DNA of 46,515 bases from Actinotalea endophytica (GCF_025717005.1 NZ_JAOVZU010000011.1:70826-117340), one strand, 5' to 3'. Counted from the stretch's first letter, positions 17,116 to 27,930 are shown. The notes: generated by a model from the letters alone, not told the origin. A program made the numbers and translations.

Positions 17116-17669
17116 TCGACGAGACCCTCCTCGAGGCCGAGGAGAAGATGGACAAGGCCGTCGAGGTCGCCAAGGAGGAGTTCGGCGCGATCCGCACGGG
17201 CCGGGCCAACCCGGCGATGTTCACCAAGCTGACGGTCGACTACTACGGTTCGCCGACCCCGCTGCAGCAGCTGGCGTCGTTCGCAACGCCGGAGGCGCGC
17301 ACGGTCATCATCTCGCCGTTCGACATGTCCGCCATGGCGAACATCGAGCGCGCGATCCGTGACTCGGACCTCGGGGTCAACCCGACCGACGACGGCAAGA
17401 TCATCCGCGTCGTGCTCCCCGAGCTGACCGAGGAGCGCCGCAAGGACTACGTGAAGCTCGCCCGGCACAAGGCCGAGGAGTCGCGCGTGGCCGTGCGCAA
17501 CGTGCGCCGGCACGCCAAGGACGAGCTCGACCGGATCGCGAAGGACGGCGAGGCCGGCGAGGACGAGGTCGTGCGTGCGGAGAAGGAGCTGGAGGGGCTC
17601 ACCAAGAAGCACGTCGAGCTGATCGACCAGCTTCTCGCGCACAAGGAGAGCGAGCTCCTCGAGGTCTGA
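17112..17669 (+). CDS. frr: Ribosome recycling factor
   Basis: Splits post-termination ribosomes together with EF-G. The 185-residue protein shows the RRF pattern: [25 protein letters not shown], the hinge and domain II with [14 protein letters not shown], and the C-terminal helix [18 protein letters not shown] and [16 protein letters not shown] start inside the pyrH stop (GTGA); cdsA begins immediately after its stop with no spacing. Confidence 0.97.
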   Translation: MIDETLLEAEEKMDKAVEVAKEEFGAIRTGRANPAMFTKLTVDYYGSPTPLQQLASFATPEARTVIISPFDMSAMANIERAIRDSDLGVNPTDDGKIIRVVLPELTEERRKDYVKLARHKAEESRVAVRNVRRHAKDELDRIAKDGEAGEDEVVRAEKELEGLTKKHVELIDQLLAHKESELLEV

Positions 17670-18533
17670 ATGACAGACCACGCGACCGTCGCCGCGCCGA
17701 CCTCACCCCGGGCCGGGCGCGATCTTCCCATCGCGATCGGTGTGGGGCTGGGCCTGCTCGCGCTCGTGGTCGTCTCCCTGTGGTGGCGCAAGGAGGCGTT
17801 CATCGCCGTCGTGGCGCTGGCCGCCGGCGTCGCGCTGTGGGAGCTCGCGCACGCGTTCCGGCGACGCAACGTCTCGCTCCCGCTGGTGCCGATGCTCGTC
17901 GGCGAGGTCGGGATCCTGGTGTCGGCGTACCTGTCCGGTGCCGAGGCGCTGTTCGTGGCCTTCATGCTCACGGCCGGCGGCGTGGTGATCTGGCGTGTCC
18001 TGGACGGCATGGGGGCGGCCGCGCTGCGGGACGCCTCGATCGCGACCTTCGCGGTCGCCTACGTGCCGTTCATGGCCGGCTTCATCATGCTCATGCTGGA
18101 CCAGCCCGACGGCGTGTGGCGGGTCGGGCTGTTCATCCTGCTGTCGGTCGCCAGCGACACGGGTGGATACCTCGTCGGGGTGCTCTGGGGGCGTCATCCG
18201 CTCGCCCCGACGGTCAGCCCGAAGAAGTCCTGGGAGGGCCTGGTCGGCTCCCTGCTGCTCGCCGGTGCGGTCGGCGGCGTGGTCGTCTGGTACATCTTCG
18301 AGTCGGCCTGGCCGCTGGGGTTGCTGCTCGGGGCCGCGGCCGTCGCGTCCTCGACGCTCGGCGACCTCTCCGAGTCGCTGCTCAAGCGGGACCTCGAGCT
18401 CAAGGACATGGGCCGGGTGCTGCCGGGCCACGGTGGCATGCTCGACCGGGTGGACTCGATGTTGCTCAGCGCGCCGCTGGTCTACATCCTGATGCTCGTG
18501 CTGCTCCCGACCTCGACCGTGGCGCTGCCATGA
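17670..18533 (+). CDS. cdsA: Phosphatidate cytidylyltransferase (CDP-diacylglycerol synthase)
   Basis: Integral membrane enzyme making CDP-diacylglycerol for phospholipid synthesis. 287 residues with about eight predicted membrane segments after a short polar N-terminus. The family signature is intact: [14 protein letters not shown], then [19 protein letters not shown] and [15 protein letters not shown]. It starts directly at the frr stop and its own stop overlaps rlmN (ATGA), so translation is coupled. Confidence 0.96.
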   Translation: MTDHATVAAPTSPRAGRDLPIAIGVGLGLLALVVVSLWWRKEAFIAVVALAAGVALWELAHAFRRRNVSLPLVPMLVGEVGILVSAYLSGAEALFVAFMLTAGGVVIWRVLDGMGAAALRDASIATFAVAYVPFMAGFIMLMLDQPDGVWRVGLFILLSVASDTGGYLVGVLWGRHPLAPTVSPKKSWEGLVGSLLLAGAVGGVVVWYIFESAWPLGLLLGAAAVASSTLGDLSESLLKRDLELKDMGRVLPGHGGMLDRVDSMLLSAPLVYILMLVLLPTSTVALP

Positions 18534-19645
18534 CCGGACCGATCCCGCTGACGATGACGGCGCCGCGACGGGGTAAGCCGCCGCGGCACCTGGCCGACCT
18601 GTCGACCGACGAGCTGCGTGCCGCGGTGGCCGAGCTCGGCGAGCAGGAGTTCCGCGCACGCCAGCTCCAGACGCACTACTTCACGCACCTGGAGACCGAT
18701 CCGGCGGCGATGACCGACCTGCCGACCCGGTCGCGCGAGCGTCTGACCGAGGCGCTGCTGCCCTCGCTGCTCGAGCCGGTGCGCACCCTGACGGCGGACC
18801 GCGGGACGACCGTCAAGACGCTGTGGCGGCTGCACGACGGCGTCAAGGTCGAGTCGGTGCTGATGCGGTACCCCGACCGGGCCACGCTGTGCGTCTCGAG
18901 CCAGGCCGGCTGCGGGATGGCGTGCCCGTTCTGCGCGACGGGGCAGCTCGGGCTGACCCGCAACCTGTCGGCCGGCGAGATCGTCGAGCAGGTCCGCCAG
19001 GCAGCCCGGGCGATGGTCCGCGGTGAGATCGCGGGGGGACCGGGGCGGTTGTCCAACCTGGTGTTCATGGGCATGGGTGAGCCGCTCGCGAACTACAAGG
19101 CCGTGCTGGCCGCGGTCCGCCGGTTCGTCGGTCCGCAGCCGGACGGCTTCGGGGTCTCGGCCCGGAACGTGACGGTGTCCACCGTCGGGCTCGTGCCCGC
19201 GATCGACCGGCTGGCCGGCGAGGGGCTCCCGGTGACGCTCGCCCTGTCGCTCCACGCGCCGGACGACGAGCTGCGCAGCGAGCTCGTCCCGATCAACACC
19301 AGGTGGACGGTCGACGAGGCGCTGGACGCCGCGCGTCGCTACTTCGAAGCCACCGGCCGGCGGGTCAGCATCGAGTACGCCCTGATCCGCGACATGAACG
19401 ACCACGCCTGGCGCGCCGATCTGCTGGCGCGCAAGCTCAACGAGCGCGGGCGTGGCTGGGTGCACGTCAACCCGATCCCGCTCAACCCCACGCCCGGCTC
19501 GATCTGGACCGCCAGCGACCCGGGCGTGGAGGCGGAGTTCGTGACCCGCCTGAGGGTCGCCGGGATCCCCACGACCATCCGGGACACCCGGGGCAGCGAC
19601 ATCGACGGAGCCTGCGGACAGCTGGCAGCAGAGGAGGCGTCATGA
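18530..19645 (+). CDS. rlmN: Dual-specificity 23S rRNA/tRNA adenine-C2 methyltransferase RlmN
   Basis: Radical SAM enzyme methylating A2503 of 23S rRNA and A37 of some tRNAs. 371 residues with an N-terminal helical domain ([19 protein letters not shown]), the radical SAM cluster motif [11 protein letters not shown], then [30 protein letters not shown] and [12 protein letters not shown]. The C-terminal resolving Cys lies in GACGQLA, preceded by [10 protein letters not shown]. It overlaps both neighbours by four bases. Confidence 0.97.
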   Translation: MTGPIPLTMTAPRRGKPPRHLADLSTDELRAAVAELGEQEFRARQLQTHYFTHLETDPAAMTDLPTRSRERLTEALLPSLLEPVRTLTADRGTTVKTLWRLHDGVKVESVLMRYPDRATLCVSSQAGCGMACPFCATGQLGLTRNLSAGEIVEQVRQAARAMVRGEIAGGPGRLSNLVFMGMGEPLANYKAVLAAVRRFVGPQPDGFGVSARNVTVSTVGLVPAIDRLAGEGLPVTLALSLHAPDDELRSELVPINTRWTVDEALDAARRYFEATGRRVSIEYALIRDMNDHAWRADLLARKLNERGRGWVHVNPIPLNPTPGSIWTASDPGVEAEFVTRLRVAGIPTTIRDTRGSDIDGACGQLAAEEAS

Positions 19646-20193
19646 GCGGCATGTTCCGGACCGCGGGACGGATGAAGACGGGCTACGACCCGGATCAGGT
19701 CGACGAGTTCTTCACCCACGCGCGCAAGGTCTACGAAGGTGCGCCCGGAGAGCCCCTGTCGGGCTACGACGTGCGGCGCGTCGCCTTCGACCTGGTCCGT
19801 GGCGGCTACCGGCCGGCCGCGGTGGACGCGGCGCTGGACCGGCTGGAGCGGGCGTTCGTGAGCCGGCAGCGGGCCGAGTTCGTCGGCACGCACGGCCAGC
19901 AGGCCTGGCTCGAGCACCTCGCGGCCCAGGCGCGCACCCTGTACGGGCGGCTCGCGCGCCCGGACGGTGAGCGCTTCGCGCGCGGACGCGGCGGCGAGCC
20001 GTCGTACTCGACCGAGGACGTCGACGAGGTCTGCCACCGGCTCATCGAGTACTTCGACCACGGGCAGCCGCTCGGCTCGGAGGAGCTGCGCCAGATCACG
20101 TTCGCTCGTCGGCGCGGGTCGGACGGCTACGGCGAGGCCGCGGTCGACGCTTTCCTCGACCGTGCCGTCGAGGTGCTGCTCGGCGTCGAGTGA
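19642..20193 (+). CDS. DivIVA-domain-like protein
   Basis: 183 residues with two copies of the short DivIVA N-terminal motif: [20 protein letters not shown] (about 14-33) and [20 protein letters not shown] (about 116-135), each followed by a [26 protein letters not shown]-type helix pair; the second copy is [22 protein letters not shown]. There is no long coiled coil, so it is unlike the Wag31/DivIVA polar scaffold itself. The family occurs widely in actinobacteria; a role in cell division or envelope assembly is only inferred. ATGA overlap with rlmN and GTGA overlap with the next gene place it firmly in the pyrH-frr-cdsA operon. Confidence 0.85.
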   Translation: MSGMFRTAGRMKTGYDPDQVDEFFTHARKVYEGAPGEPLSGYDVRRVAFDLVRGGYRPAAVDAALDRLERAFVSRQRAEFVGTHGQQAWLEHLAAQARTLYGRLARPDGERFARGRGGEPSYSTEDVDEVCHRLIEYFDHGQPLGSEELRQITFARRRGSDGYGEAAVDAFLDRAVEVLLGVE

Positions 20194-21017
20194 CCGACCC
20201 GGCGGTCGAACCGCTCGCGCTGCGCGCCGACTGCGCGGCGTGCGTCGCCCTGTGCTGCGTGGTGCCGGCGTTCACCAGGTCCGCGCAGTTCGCGATCACC
20301 AAGGCCGCCGGGACGGCGTGCCCGAACCTCGACGGGCACCGCTGCTCCATCCACCCGACGCTGCGGGACTCCGGGTTCTCCGGCTGTGTCGCGTACGACT
20401 GCTTCGGCGCGGGTCAGCGGGTCACCGCGGAGGTGCTCCGCGGCGAGGACTGGCACGGCTCGCCCGAACGCCTCGCTCTCGCACGTGAGGCGTTCCCGCT
20501 CGCGCGCCGGTGGCACGAGGTCGCCTGGTACCTCGACACCGCCGCGCGCCTTCCCGAGGCCGCCGCCCTGCACGCCGCCCTGCTCGCGGCGCGTGACGCA
20601 GCCCTCGACCTGGCGACGGCTCGGCTCGACGAGGCCGAACGACGCGACGCGGACGTCCAGCGGGCCGAGATGGACGAGCTTCTGCGCCGGGCCAGCCGGC
20701 TGGCCCGGCAGGCGTGGCCGGCGGGGCAGGACCTGCGCGGGGCGTCGTTGGCCGTCCAGGACCTGTCCGGTGCCGACCTGCGGGGTGCCGACCTGCGGGG
20801 TGCGGTGCTGCTCGGCGCGGACCTGCGCCGGGCGCAGCTCGACGGCGCCGATCTCACCGGTGCCGACCTGCGGGCCGCCGATCTGCGGGGTGCCGACCTG
20901 AGCGGTGCGTTGTTCGTCACGCAGGCCCAGCTCGATACCGCGCGCGGCGACACGGCCACCGGCCTGCCGGCGGACCTGGAGCGTCCGGCGCACTGGGACG
21001 GCGACGAGCCCGGTTGA
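20190..21017 (+). CDS. Cysteine-rich N-terminus plus pentapeptide-repeat protein
   Basis: 275 residues in three parts. Residues 15-71 hold eight Cys (15, 18, 22, 23, 44, 52, 66, 71) in [20 protein letters not shown] and [12 protein letters not shown], resembling YkgJ-type CxxCxxCC proteins and suggesting a metal or Fe-S site. Residues 80-180 are helical. Residues 184-247 are pentapeptide repeats of the A(D/Q)LxG type ([20 protein letters not shown]), predicted to form a quadrilateral beta helix. GTG start overlaps the preceding gene. The biochemical role is unknown to me; some pentapeptide proteins protect DNA gyrase, but nothing here shows that. Confidence 0.83.
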   Translation: MTDPAVEPLALRADCAACVALCCVVPAFTRSAQFAITKAAGTACPNLDGHRCSIHPTLRDSGFSGCVAYDCFGAGQRVTAEVLRGEDWHGSPERLALAREAFPLARRWHEVAWYLDTAARLPEAAALHAALLAARDAALDLATARLDEAERRDADVQRAEMDELLRRASRLARQAWPAGQDLRGASLAVQDLSGADLRGADLRGAVLLGADLRRAQLDGADLTGADLRAADLRGADLSGALFVTQAQLDTARGDTATGLPADLERPAHWDGDEPG

Positions 21018-21030
21018 GTGCTCAGCGCGC

Positions 21031-21060
21031 GACGGCTCGGTGATCGACGGCTCGGTGATC
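21031..21060. repeat. 15-base tandem duplication between convergent genes
   Basis: GACGGCTCGGTGATC occurs twice in direct succession, with the start of a third copy (GACGGT) after it. It fills most of the 48-base gap between two convergent genes and ends at the stop codon of the PH-domain gene. No function is evident. Confidence 0.8.
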
Positions 21061-21065
21061 GACGG

Positions 21066-21704
21066 TCAGGTCCCGTCGCCTTCGTCACCCGTGGTCCGCC
21101 TGACGTCGGCGACCGGTGTGCCGTCGCCGCCCGCGTCGGCGTCAGCGGTCGGCTCCTCCGCGTCGTCCGCGTCGTGCGTGTCGGTCTCGCCGACCGGCGG
21201 GTTCCCCTCGGCGGGGATCTCCTCGTGCAGGAGCAGCTCCTGCACCTGCAGGATGCGCCGCTCGAGGTGCGCGACGTCGTACAGCTCGACGTCGCTGGTC
21301 TCGCCGGCCGTCTGCACCACGAGCGTGCCGCAACCGAGCATCCGGTCGAGCAGGTTGCGGCGGTAGGAGACCGACTGGACGCGCTCGACCGGGATCTCGC
21401 GGCCCTCCCGGGACAGGACCCCGCGGCGGGAGATGAGCCGACGGGTGGTCAGGGTGTCCGTCGAGGCGAACCAGCCCAGGAAGGGCCACAGCCCGAACCA
21501 GACGGTGAGCACCGCGGCGATCCCCACGAGTCCCCAGCGCAGCACGGCCTGGCTGTCCGGGTCGGGGATCAGGACCAGGAGCCCGTAGAGCACGGCAGCG
21601 ACGGCGAGCAGCAGCACGAGGCCCGGGCCGACCAGGCCCTTCCAGTGCGAGTGCGCCGTGAAGATGACCTTCTCGCCGCGGGCGAGCATCGACTCCTTGA
21701 CCAT
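21066..21704 (-). CDS. Membrane protein with bacterial PH domain (YdbS/bPH2-like)
   Basis: 212 residues: a short N-terminus with GEKVIFTAHSHWKGLVGP, two transmembrane helices (about 25-45 and 58-80), then the PH-like domain TDTLTTRRLISRRGVLSREG, EIPVERVQSVSYRRNLLDR, and CGTLVVQTAGE (PF03703 type), followed by an acidic low-complexity tail (about 165-212). It probably sits in the cytoplasmic membrane; function is unknown. The ATG at 21704 has GAGGA eight bases upstream. It is divergent from dxr with only 65 bases between the start codons. Confidence 0.85.
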   Translation of the reverse strand: MVKESMLARGEKVIFTAHSHWKGLVGPGLVLLLAVAAVLYGLLVLIPDPDSQAVLRWGLVGIAAVLTVWFGLWPFLGWFASTDTLTTRRLISRRGVLSREGREIPVERVQSVSYRRNLLDRMLGCGTLVVQTAGETSDVELYDVAHLERRILQVQELLLHEEIPAEGNPPVGETDTHDADDAEEPTADADAGGDGTPVADVRRTTGDEGDGT

Positions 21705-21740
21705 GGTGCAGATCCTCGCATCGCGCCGACGGCGGGCGCA

Positions 21741-21763
21741 CCAGGTAGGCCACCTGGCAGGAT
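21741..21763 (+). promoter_or_regulatory. Inverted repeat and extended -10 before dxr
   Basis: CCAGGT (21741-21746) and ACCTGG (21752-21757) form an inverted repeat that runs into TGG-CAGGAT (21755-21763), an extended -10 six bases before the GTG of dxr. The repeat would overlap the promoter, so it could be an operator; initiation would be leaderless. Confidence 0.45.
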
Positions 21764-21769
21764 GCCGGG

Positions 21770-22960
21770 GTGGCTCCCCGCAGCGTCATCCTGCTCGGCT
21801 CGACCGGATCGATCGGCACGCAAGCCCTCGATGTGGTGGCTCAGCACCCGGACCGGTTCGACGTCGTCGGGCTCGCCGCGGGTGGAGCGGACCCCGACCT
21901 CGTCGCGCGGCAGGTGCTCGCCACCGGGGCACGGGTCGTGGCGGTGGCCGACCAGACCGCCGGGCCGGCGGTCCGCGCCGCGATCGAGGTGCGGGCGGCC
22001 GCCGCGGGCCGGCGGGCGCCGGACCTCGAGCTGCTCTCCGGGCCGGACGCCGCGAGCCGGCTGGCCGCGCGCGGTGCCGACGTGGTCCTGAACGGCATCA
22101 CCGGGTCGGTGGGGCTCGGTCCCACCCTCGCCGCGCTGCGCGCCGGCTCCACGCTCGCGCTCGCGAACAAGGAGTCGCTCGTGGTCGGTGGGCGGCTGGT
22201 ACGGCAGGCGCAGGTGCGGCCGGACCAGATCGTGCCGGTGGACTCCGAGCACTCCGCGATCGCCCAGTGCCTGCGGTCGGGCTCTGCCGCCGAGGTGCGT
22301 CGCATCGTGCTCACGGCGTCGGGCGGCCCGTTCCGCGGCGCGAGCCGCACGGACCTCGCCGGGGTCACCTCGGAACAGGCCCTGGCGCACCCCACCTGGT
22401 CGATGGGGCCGGTCGTCACGGTGAACTCGGCGAGCATGGTCAACAAGGGCCTGGAGCTCATCGAGGCGCACCTGCTCTTCGACGTCCCGGTGGCCGACAT
22501 CACGGTCGTGGTGCACCCGCAGTCGATCGTGCACTCGATGGTGGAGTTCACCGACGGCTCGACCATCGCACAGGCCTCGCCGCCCGACATGCGGCTGCCG
22601 ATCGCGCTCGGGCTGTCCTGGCCCGACCGGCTGGACCCGGTGACGCCGCCGTGCGACTGGACGCGAGCGGCGTCCTGGACCTTCGAGCCGCTCGACGAGG
22701 AGGTGTTCGCGGCCGTGCGCCTGGCCCGCCGGTCGGTCGCCGCGTCCGCCACCCATCCTGCGGTCTACAACGCCGCCAACGAGCAGGGCGTCGCGGCGTT
22801 CCTCGCCGGGCGGATCGGCTTCCTGGACATCGTCGACACGGTGGCCCAGGTGCTCGACGAGCACGACGGGACCGCCGCCTCCGATGTGTCGCTCCAGGCC
22901 GTGCTGGACGCCGAGCGCTGGGCACGGGGTCGTGCCGACACGTTGCTGGCACGCCGCTGA
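21770..22960 (+). CDS. dxr: 1-deoxy-D-xylulose 5-phosphate reductoisomerase
   Basis: Second MEP-pathway enzyme, converting DXP to MEP with NADPH. 396 residues: NADPH fold [45 protein letters not shown], metal and substrate site [22 protein letters not shown], the flexible loop region [20 protein letters not shown], and [17 protein letters not shown] start with no good ribosome binding site but an ideally spaced -10 box. Another MEP gene, ispG, lies three genes downstream. Confidence 0.97.
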   Translation: MAPRSVILLGSTGSIGTQALDVVAQHPDRFDVVGLAAGGADPDLVARQVLATGARVVAVADQTAGPAVRAAIEVRAAAAGRRAPDLELLSGPDAASRLAARGADVVLNGITGSVGLGPTLAALRAGSTLALANKESLVVGGRLVRQAQVRPDQIVPVDSEHSAIAQCLRSGSAAEVRRIVLTASGGPFRGASRTDLAGVTSEQALAHPTWSMGPVVTVNSASMVNKGLELIEAHLLFDVPVADITVVVHPQSIVHSMVEFTDGSTIAQASPPDMRLPIALGLSWPDRLDPVTPPCDWTRAASWTFEPLDEEVFAAVRLARRSVAASATHPAVYNAANEQGVAAFLAGRIGFLDIVDTVAQVLDEHDGTAASDVSLQAVLDAERWARGRADTLLARR

Positions 22961-23071
22961 CGACCCGTTCGTTGCGGGGATCTCGCAAAGGTTCGCTCGC
23001 AGCGCACCGCCGGGATGCGTGTGCACGCCCGCAGCGGGGGATGATGGTGCCCCACGACGAGGGGGAGCTCG

Positions 23072-24373
23072 ATGTTCCTGATCGGCCTGCTGGTGCTGGT
23101 GGTCGGCTTGCTGGCATCCATCGCGCTGCACGAGGTCGGGCACATGGTGCCGGCCAAGCGGTTCGGCGTCCGGGTCAGCCAGTACATGGTCGGCTTCGGG
23201 CCCACGCTCTGGTCGCGTCAGCGTGGCGAGACCGAGTACGGGTTCAAGGCCATCCCGCTGGGTGGCTACGTCCGTCTGGTCGGCATGTACCCGCCGGCCG
23301 AAGCCCTGGACCGGCCACCGCGTCCGGGCCGGTTCGCCGAGCTCATCGACGCGGCCCGGCAGGCCAGCGCCGAGGAGATCCGGCCCGGTGAGGACCACCG
23401 CGCCTTCTACCGGCTCTCCGCCCCCAAGAAGGCCGTCGTGATGCTCGGCGGTCCGTTCATGAACCTCGTCATCGCCGGTGTGCTGCTCGCCGTCGTGCTC
23501 GTCGGGATCGGTGTCCCGGGCTCGGCGACCACGACCGTCGCGGTCGTCGGGCAGTGCGTGACGACGGACTTCGCGGCCGAGTGCACGGCGGGGGACACCC
23601 CGACCCCGGCGGCCGCGGCCGGCCTGCAGCCCGGCGACACGATCCTGTCCTACGGGGGCCGTGAGGTCACCAGCTGGTCCGACGTGCAGGCCGCGATCAA
23701 GGAGGTGCCCGGCGAGGACATCCCGGTGGTCGTCGAGCGCGACGGCCAGCAGATCACCCTGAGCGTCAGCCCGGTCACCACCCAGCGGCCGGTGTACGGC
23801 GCCGACGGCCAGGTCGAGACGGACGCCGACGGCAACCCGGTGCTCGCGCCGACCCGCTACGTCGGGTTCAGCCCGACCGCCGCGATCGAGCGTCAGCCGG
23901 TGTCGTCCGTGCTGCCGGCGCTCGGCAGCGCCGTCTGGCAGACGATGGGGATCGTCGTGGCGCTGCCGGTCCAGATGGTCGACGTCGTCAAGGCTGCGGC
24001 CGGGCTCGAGCAGCGCGACTCGTCATCGGTCCTCGGCGTGGTCGGTGTGGCGCGGGTGGCCGGGGAGATCGGCGCGGTGCCGGATGTCGACCTCGGGCAG
24101 CGGATCGCCGCGTGGCTGGCGCTGCTCGCCTCGCTCAACGTGGCCCTGTTCGTCTTCAACCTCATCCCGCTCGTCCCGCTCGACGGCGGGCACGTGGCCG
24201 GCGCCGTGTGGGAGGGCGCCCGCCGCACCAGGGCGCGACTGCGCGGCCTGCCGCGTCCGGCGCCGTCCGACGTGGCTCGCATGGTCCCGCTCGCCTACGG
24301 GGTCTTCGCGGTCCTGGCCGTGCTCGGCCTGGTGCTGGTGGTCGCCGATCTCGCCGCACCCGTGACGATCTAG
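23072..24373 (+). CDS. rseP: Site-2 protease RseP/Rip1 family intramembrane metalloprotease
   Basis: Intramembrane zinc protease of the RseP/Rip1 type, which cleaves anti-sigma factors. 433 residues: TM1 carries HEVGH at 20-24, a long periplasmic part contains a PDZ domain (about 165-235; [16 protein letters not shown]), and the C-terminal helices include [13 protein letters not shown] with the third zinc ligand Asp. ATG start with GAGGGGGAG upstream. A small hairpin TTGCG / CGCAA (22972-22988) in the 111-base gap after dxr may be a weak terminator. dxr-rseP-ispG order is conserved, but here a minus-strand gene is inserted before ispG. Confidence 0.94.
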   Translation: MFLIGLLVLVVGLLASIALHEVGHMVPAKRFGVRVSQYMVGFGPTLWSRQRGETEYGFKAIPLGGYVRLVGMYPPAEALDRPPRPGRFAELIDAARQASAEEIRPGEDHRAFYRLSAPKKAVVMLGGPFMNLVIAGVLLAVVLVGIGVPGSATTTVAVVGQCVTTDFAAECTAGDTPTPAAAAGLQPGDTILSYGGREVTSWSDVQAAIKEVPGEDIPVVVERDGQQITLSVSPVTTQRPVYGADGQVETDADGNPVLAPTRYVGFSPTAAIERQPVSSVLPALGSAVWQTMGIVVALPVQMVDVVKAAAGLEQRDSSSVLGVVGVARVAGEIGAVPDVDLGQRIAAWLALLASLNVALFVFNLIPLVPLDGGHVAGAVWEGARRTRARLRGLPRPAPSDVARMVPLAYGVFAVLAVLGLVLVVADLAAPVTI

Positions 24374-24405
24374 GCGGCCGCGACCACGCAGCCGCTGCGG
24401 GGCCG

Positions 24406-25710
24406 TCAGCCGCGAGCGCGGACCCACTGCTGAGCGACCGCGTGCACGTGGCTCGGGTCGCCGGACAGCGTCCAGGGCCACGGGTCCAGGTGGATCATGG
24501 TCCGCGCGAGGTGTGGTCGTGCTGCGCGCCGGTCACGCGCGAGCCAGGAGAAGTACGCCAGCGTGTTGTGCGCACGGGCGCGGTTCACCGGCGACGGACC
24601 GTCCGGCCCGGACTGCCAGGCGTGCACCGCCGACGCGACCTCGTTCCGCACGGCCGGCGACGCGACGTAGCGGTCGGCCTGGGTCTGGGAGTGCTCCGCG
24701 AGCGTGAAGTAGTGCTCGATGTGCGCGTGGACGACGAGGAGCGAGAGCGCGCTGCCCGCCGGGGCGGCGGCCGAGGCGGCCCGCGCGTGCGCGAACATGT
24801 CCTCGGTCGAGCCGAACCACTTCTGGGAGCGGTACTGCAGCTCGGCCTCGTGCCCACCCTGGTGGTGCGGGGCGAGCTCGTACAGCGCCGCGGTCCGGCT
24901 CTCCAGCACGTCGACGTCGACCTGCTGGCCGCGGGCCATCTCGACGAGCACGGCCCAGGGCGTGGGGTCCGTCGTGTCGTTGTGCACCGCCTCGCGGGCG
25001 ACCTCCTCGGCCTCGGCGAGGGCGGCGAGGAAGGCGTGCTGGTTCCGTGGTTCCCAGTCGGGCCCGCGCAGCTCCCACGCTCGGCGCACCGCGAGCATGG
25101 TCTTCAGGGCCTGGGCGTTCGGGTCGGTGGGGCGCGCCTGCAGCCACGCGTCCAGCCAGCGGCTGCGACGCAGCGCGTGGATCGCCAGCACGCTGGTGCG
25201 GGTGTAGCGCAGGTCGTGGTCGACGGATGCGGCGAGCAGCGCGGCCGCGGGGCGCCACTCACCGTGGTCGGTCGCGGCCCGTGCGGCGGCCAGGTCCCGG
25301 TCGTCGAGCGCGGGGTCCGGGGTGCGGAACAGCGACGCGTCGGGTTCGTCCAGACCCATCCGGCCACCGGTGGCGATCCGCAGCGCGTACCGCGTCACGT
25401 GCCCGGCGGTGAGCACGAGCAGCCCGACGACCATGAGGCAGGCCAACGTCCAGCCGATCGCCGGGGAGCGGTCGAGCACGTCGACGACGAGCAGGTCGAT
25501 CCCCGCGCCGATCGCGAGCATCGTGCCCAGGTAGGCGGCGAGCATGCCGTAGGCGCGGCCGGCGCTCGGGCCGGACCACCACGGCGCGTCGTCGCGCATG
25601 CCGAGGACCGGCGCGAGCCTCGTGCCCGCCACCGCGAGCAGCACGAGGCCCCCGGCGACGAGCACGGCGGCACCGATGAGGGTGTAGCCGGCCGGCGAGC
25701 TGAGGTCCAC
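24406..25710 (-). CDS. Uncharacterised membrane protein with helical C-terminal domain
   Basis: 434 residues. Three predicted transmembrane helices in the first 130 ([56 protein letters not shown]), then a long soluble part rich in Ala, Trp and Arg whose helix pairs ([57 protein letters not shown]) look like degenerate TPR-like repeats. I do not recognise the family and give no function. The GTG at 25710 is preceded by GACCAT six bases upstream (25717-25722, minus strand), a possible leaderless -10. It sits between rseP (convergent) and ispG (divergent), splitting a gene pair that is adjacent in Mycobacterium. Confidence 0.75.
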   Translation of the reverse strand: MDLSSPAGYTLIGAAVLVAGGLVLLAVAGTRLAPVLGMRDDAPWWSGPSAGRAYGMLAAYLGTMLAIGAGIDLLVVDVLDRSPAIGWTLACLMVVGLLVLTAGHVTRYALRIATGGRMGLDEPDASLFRTPDPALDDRDLAAARAATDHGEWRPAAALLAASVDHDLRYTRTSVLAIHALRRSRWLDAWLQARPTDPNAQALKTMLAVRRAWELRGPDWEPRNQHAFLAALAEAEEVAREAVHNDTTDPTPWAVLVEMARGQQVDVDVLESRTAALYELAPHHQGGHEAELQYRSQKWFGSTEDMFAHARAASAAAPAGSALSLLVVHAHIEHYFTLAEHSQTQADRYVASPAVRNEVASAVHAWQSGPDGPSPVNRARAHNTLAYFSWLARDRRAARPHLARTMIHLDPWPWTLSGDPSHVHAVAQQWVRARG

Positions 25711-25794
25711 TCCCGGATGGTCACAGATCCCCCGCTCGGAGGACACCCCCGCTGCTCCGGACGGGTGACGACGAGCCGATCTGCGCGCCCGAGG

Positions 25795-25800
25795 GATACT
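25795..25800 (+). promoter_or_regulatory. Candidate -10 of ispG (leaderless)
   Basis: GATACT ends six bases before the GTG at 25807. There is no Shine-Dalgarno in that interval. No convincing -35 is seen. Confidence 0.45.
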
Positions 25801-25806
25801 GGGTCG

Positions 25807-26961
25807 GTGAGCACCTCCATCGCACTCGGCATGCCGCAGGCCCCGCCCCCCGTCCTCGCCCCACGTCGACCGACCAGGAAGATCCGGGTCGGGAAGGTCG
25901 AGGTCGGCGGCGACGCGCCGATCAGCGTGCAGTCGATGACCACCACGCCGACCACGGACATCAACGCGACCCTGCAGCAGATCGCCGAGCTGACTGCGGC
26001 CGGCTGCGACATCGTGCGGGTCGCCGTGCCGAGCCAGGACGACGCCGATGCCCTGCCGGCGATCGCGCGCAAGTCGCAGATCCCGGTGATCGCGGACATC
26101 CACTTCCAGCCGAAGTACGTCTTCGCCGCGATCGATGCGGGCTGCGCGGCCGTGCGCGTCAACCCGGGCAACATCCGCAAGTTCGACGACCAGGTGAAGG
26201 AGATCGCGAGGGCTGCGAGCGACGCCGGGGTCTCGCTGCGGATCGGGGTGAACGCGGGTTCGCTCGACAAGCGCCTGCTGGAGAAGTACGGCAAGCCCAC
26301 CGCCGAGGCGCTGGTCGAGTCGGCCGTGTGGGAGGCGTCCCTGTTCGAGGAGCACGACTTCCACGACTTCAAGATCTCGGTCAAGCACCACGACCCGGTC
26401 GTGATGGTGCGTGCGTACGAGCTGCTGTCCGAGCGCGGCGACTGGCCGCTGCACCTCGGTGTCACCGAGGCCGGGCCGACCTTCCAGGGCACCATCAAGT
26501 CCGCGACCGCGTTCGGCGCGCTGCTGAGCAAGGGGATCGGGGACACGATCCGGGTCTCGCTGTCGGCGCCGCCGGTCGAGGAGGTCAAGGTCGGCATCCA
26601 GATCCTGCAGTCGCTGAACCTGCGGCCGCGCAAGCTGGAGATCGTCTCGTGCCCGTCGTGCGGGCGCGCGCAGGTGGATGTCTACGAGCTCGCCGAGAAG
26701 GTGACCGCGGGCCTCGAAGGCATGGAGGTGCCGCTGCGGGTCGCGGTGATGGGCTGCGTGGTCAACGGTCCGGGCGAGGCACGCGAGGCCGACCTCGGTG
26801 TGGCGTCCGGCAACGGCAAGGGCCAGATCTTCGTCAAGGGCGAGGTGGTCGCCACCGTGCCCGAGTCGCGGATCGTGGAGACCCTGATCGACGAGGCGAT
26901 GCGGATCGCCGAGTCGATGGAACCGGTCGAGGGCGAGGGGCCGACGGTCTCGGTCGGCTGA
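25807..26961 (+). CDS. ispG: 4-hydroxy-3-methylbut-2-en-1-yl diphosphate synthase IspG
   Basis: [4Fe-4S] enzyme converting MEcPP to HMBPP in the MEP isoprenoid pathway. 384 residues from GTG 25807. TIM-barrel part: [52 protein letters not shown]-terminal cluster domain with [10 protein letters not shown] and [12 protein letters not shown] supplying the three Cys ligands. Length and motifs are typical. The frame is open far upstream, but similarity begins only here. Confidence 0.97.
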   Translation: MSTSIALGMPQAPPPVLAPRRPTRKIRVGKVEVGGDAPISVQSMTTTPTTDINATLQQIAELTAAGCDIVRVAVPSQDDADALPAIARKSQIPVIADIHFQPKYVFAAIDAGCAAVRVNPGNIRKFDDQVKEIARAASDAGVSLRIGVNAGSLDKRLLEKYGKPTAEALVESAVWEASLFEEHDFHDFKISVKHHDPVVMVRAYELLSERGDWPLHLGVTEAGPTFQGTIKSATAFGALLSKGIGDTIRVSLSAPPVEEVKVGIQILQSLNLRPRKLEIVSCPSCGRAQVDVYELAEKVTAGLEGMEVPLRVAVMGCVVNGPGEAREADLGVASGNGKGQIFVKGEVVATVPESRIVETLIDEAMRIAESMEPVEGEGPTVSVG

Positions 26962-27048
26962 GGAACCGCGCTCGTCCGATCGGTTCGGGTCTCGTCGCCC
27001 GGCGTACCTCCGGCGGGCGTGCCGTGCCCTCGCCGGGCCACCCTGGTG

Positions 27049-27054
27049 CACAAT
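27049..27054 (+). promoter_or_regulatory. Candidate -10 of the GNAT gene (leaderless)
   Basis: CACAAT, the same hexamer as before rpsP, ends six bases before ATG 27061, implying transcription start at the initiation codon. Confidence 0.5.
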
Positions 27055-27060
27055 CGCCGC

Positions 27061-27930
27061 ATGGCAGTCTGGCGGACCGAGCTGCCGACCCACCGGTCGG
27101 TGGACGTCGACCTGGCCCGGGCCGCTGCGCTGTGCGCGCAGGACCCGGTCGGGTCGGTGCTGGTCGCCGCGCGGATCGAGGCTGCCATGGCGACCGGCGG
27201 TCGGTCCGGCGGGCCGCAGCTGTGGGGTGTCGAGCGCGGCGGTGAGCTGGTCGCCCTGGCCTGGGCCGGCGCGAACCTCGTCCCGGTGGTCCGCGCGGGG
27301 GACGAGGAGTCGCTCGATGTGATCGCCGACGCCGCGCGGCTCCAGGGACGGCGGTGCTCGTCGATCGTCGGGCCGGCCGAGCAGGTGATGGGGCTGTGGG
27401 CCCGCCTCGAGCACGAGTGGGGTCCGGCCCGTGACGTGCGGGCCGACCAACCCTCGATGGCCATCGAGACGGCCCCGCTCGTCGCGCCCGACCCGCTCGT
27501 CCGGCTCGGCCGCCGCTCGGACATGGCGGTCCTGCTGCCCGCCTGCGTGCACATGTTCATCGAGGAGGTCGGCTACTCGCCGCTGGAAGGCAGCCCGGGC
27601 TCGTACGAGGCGCGGGTCCGTGGCCTGGTGGCCGACGGCCGGTCGTACGTGCGGATCGATCAGACGGACGACGGCCCCGAGGTCGCCTTCAAGGCCGAGC
27701 TCGGGGCGGTGAGCTCGCGGGTGGCGCAGGTGCAGGGCGTCTGGGTGCCACCGGCGCGGCGCGGCCGAGGCCTGGCCACGGCGGGGATGTCCGCGGTGGT
27801 CGAGCACGCGCTCGAGGCCGTTGCGCCGATCGTGTCGCTCTACGTCAACGCCTACAACACGCGTGCCATCGCGGTCTACGAGAAGGTCGGCTTCCGCCAG
27901 GTCGGCACGTACGCGACGATCCTGTTCTGA
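27061..27930 (+). CDS. DUF4081 and GNAT acetyltransferase protein (Rv2867c-like)
   Basis: 289 residues. The N-terminal half (about 15-125) fits the DUF4081 domain seen in front of actinobacterial GNATs; the C-terminal half is a GNAT fold with the acetyl-CoA loop [16 protein letters not shown] (Q/RxxGxG/A form RRGRGLA) and the late motif [20 protein letters not shown]. The substrate is unknown. The gene follows ispG as in Mycobacterium (gcpE-Rv2867c). An earlier in-frame ATG at 27019 exists; ATG 27061 fits the promoter spacing. Confidence 0.9.
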   Translation: MAVWRTELPTHRSVDVDLARAAALCAQDPVGSVLVAARIEAAMATGGRSGGPQLWGVERGGELVALAWAGANLVPVVRAGDEESLDVIADAARLQGRRCSSIVGPAEQVMGLWARLEHEWGPARDVRADQPSMAIETAPLVAPDPLVRLGRRSDMAVLLPACVHMFIEEVGYSPLEGSPGSYEARVRGLVADGRSYVRIDQTDDGPEVAFKAELGAVSSRVAQVQGVWVPPARRGRGLATAGMSAVVEHALEAVAPIVSLYVNAYNTRAIAVYEKVGFRQVGTYATILF

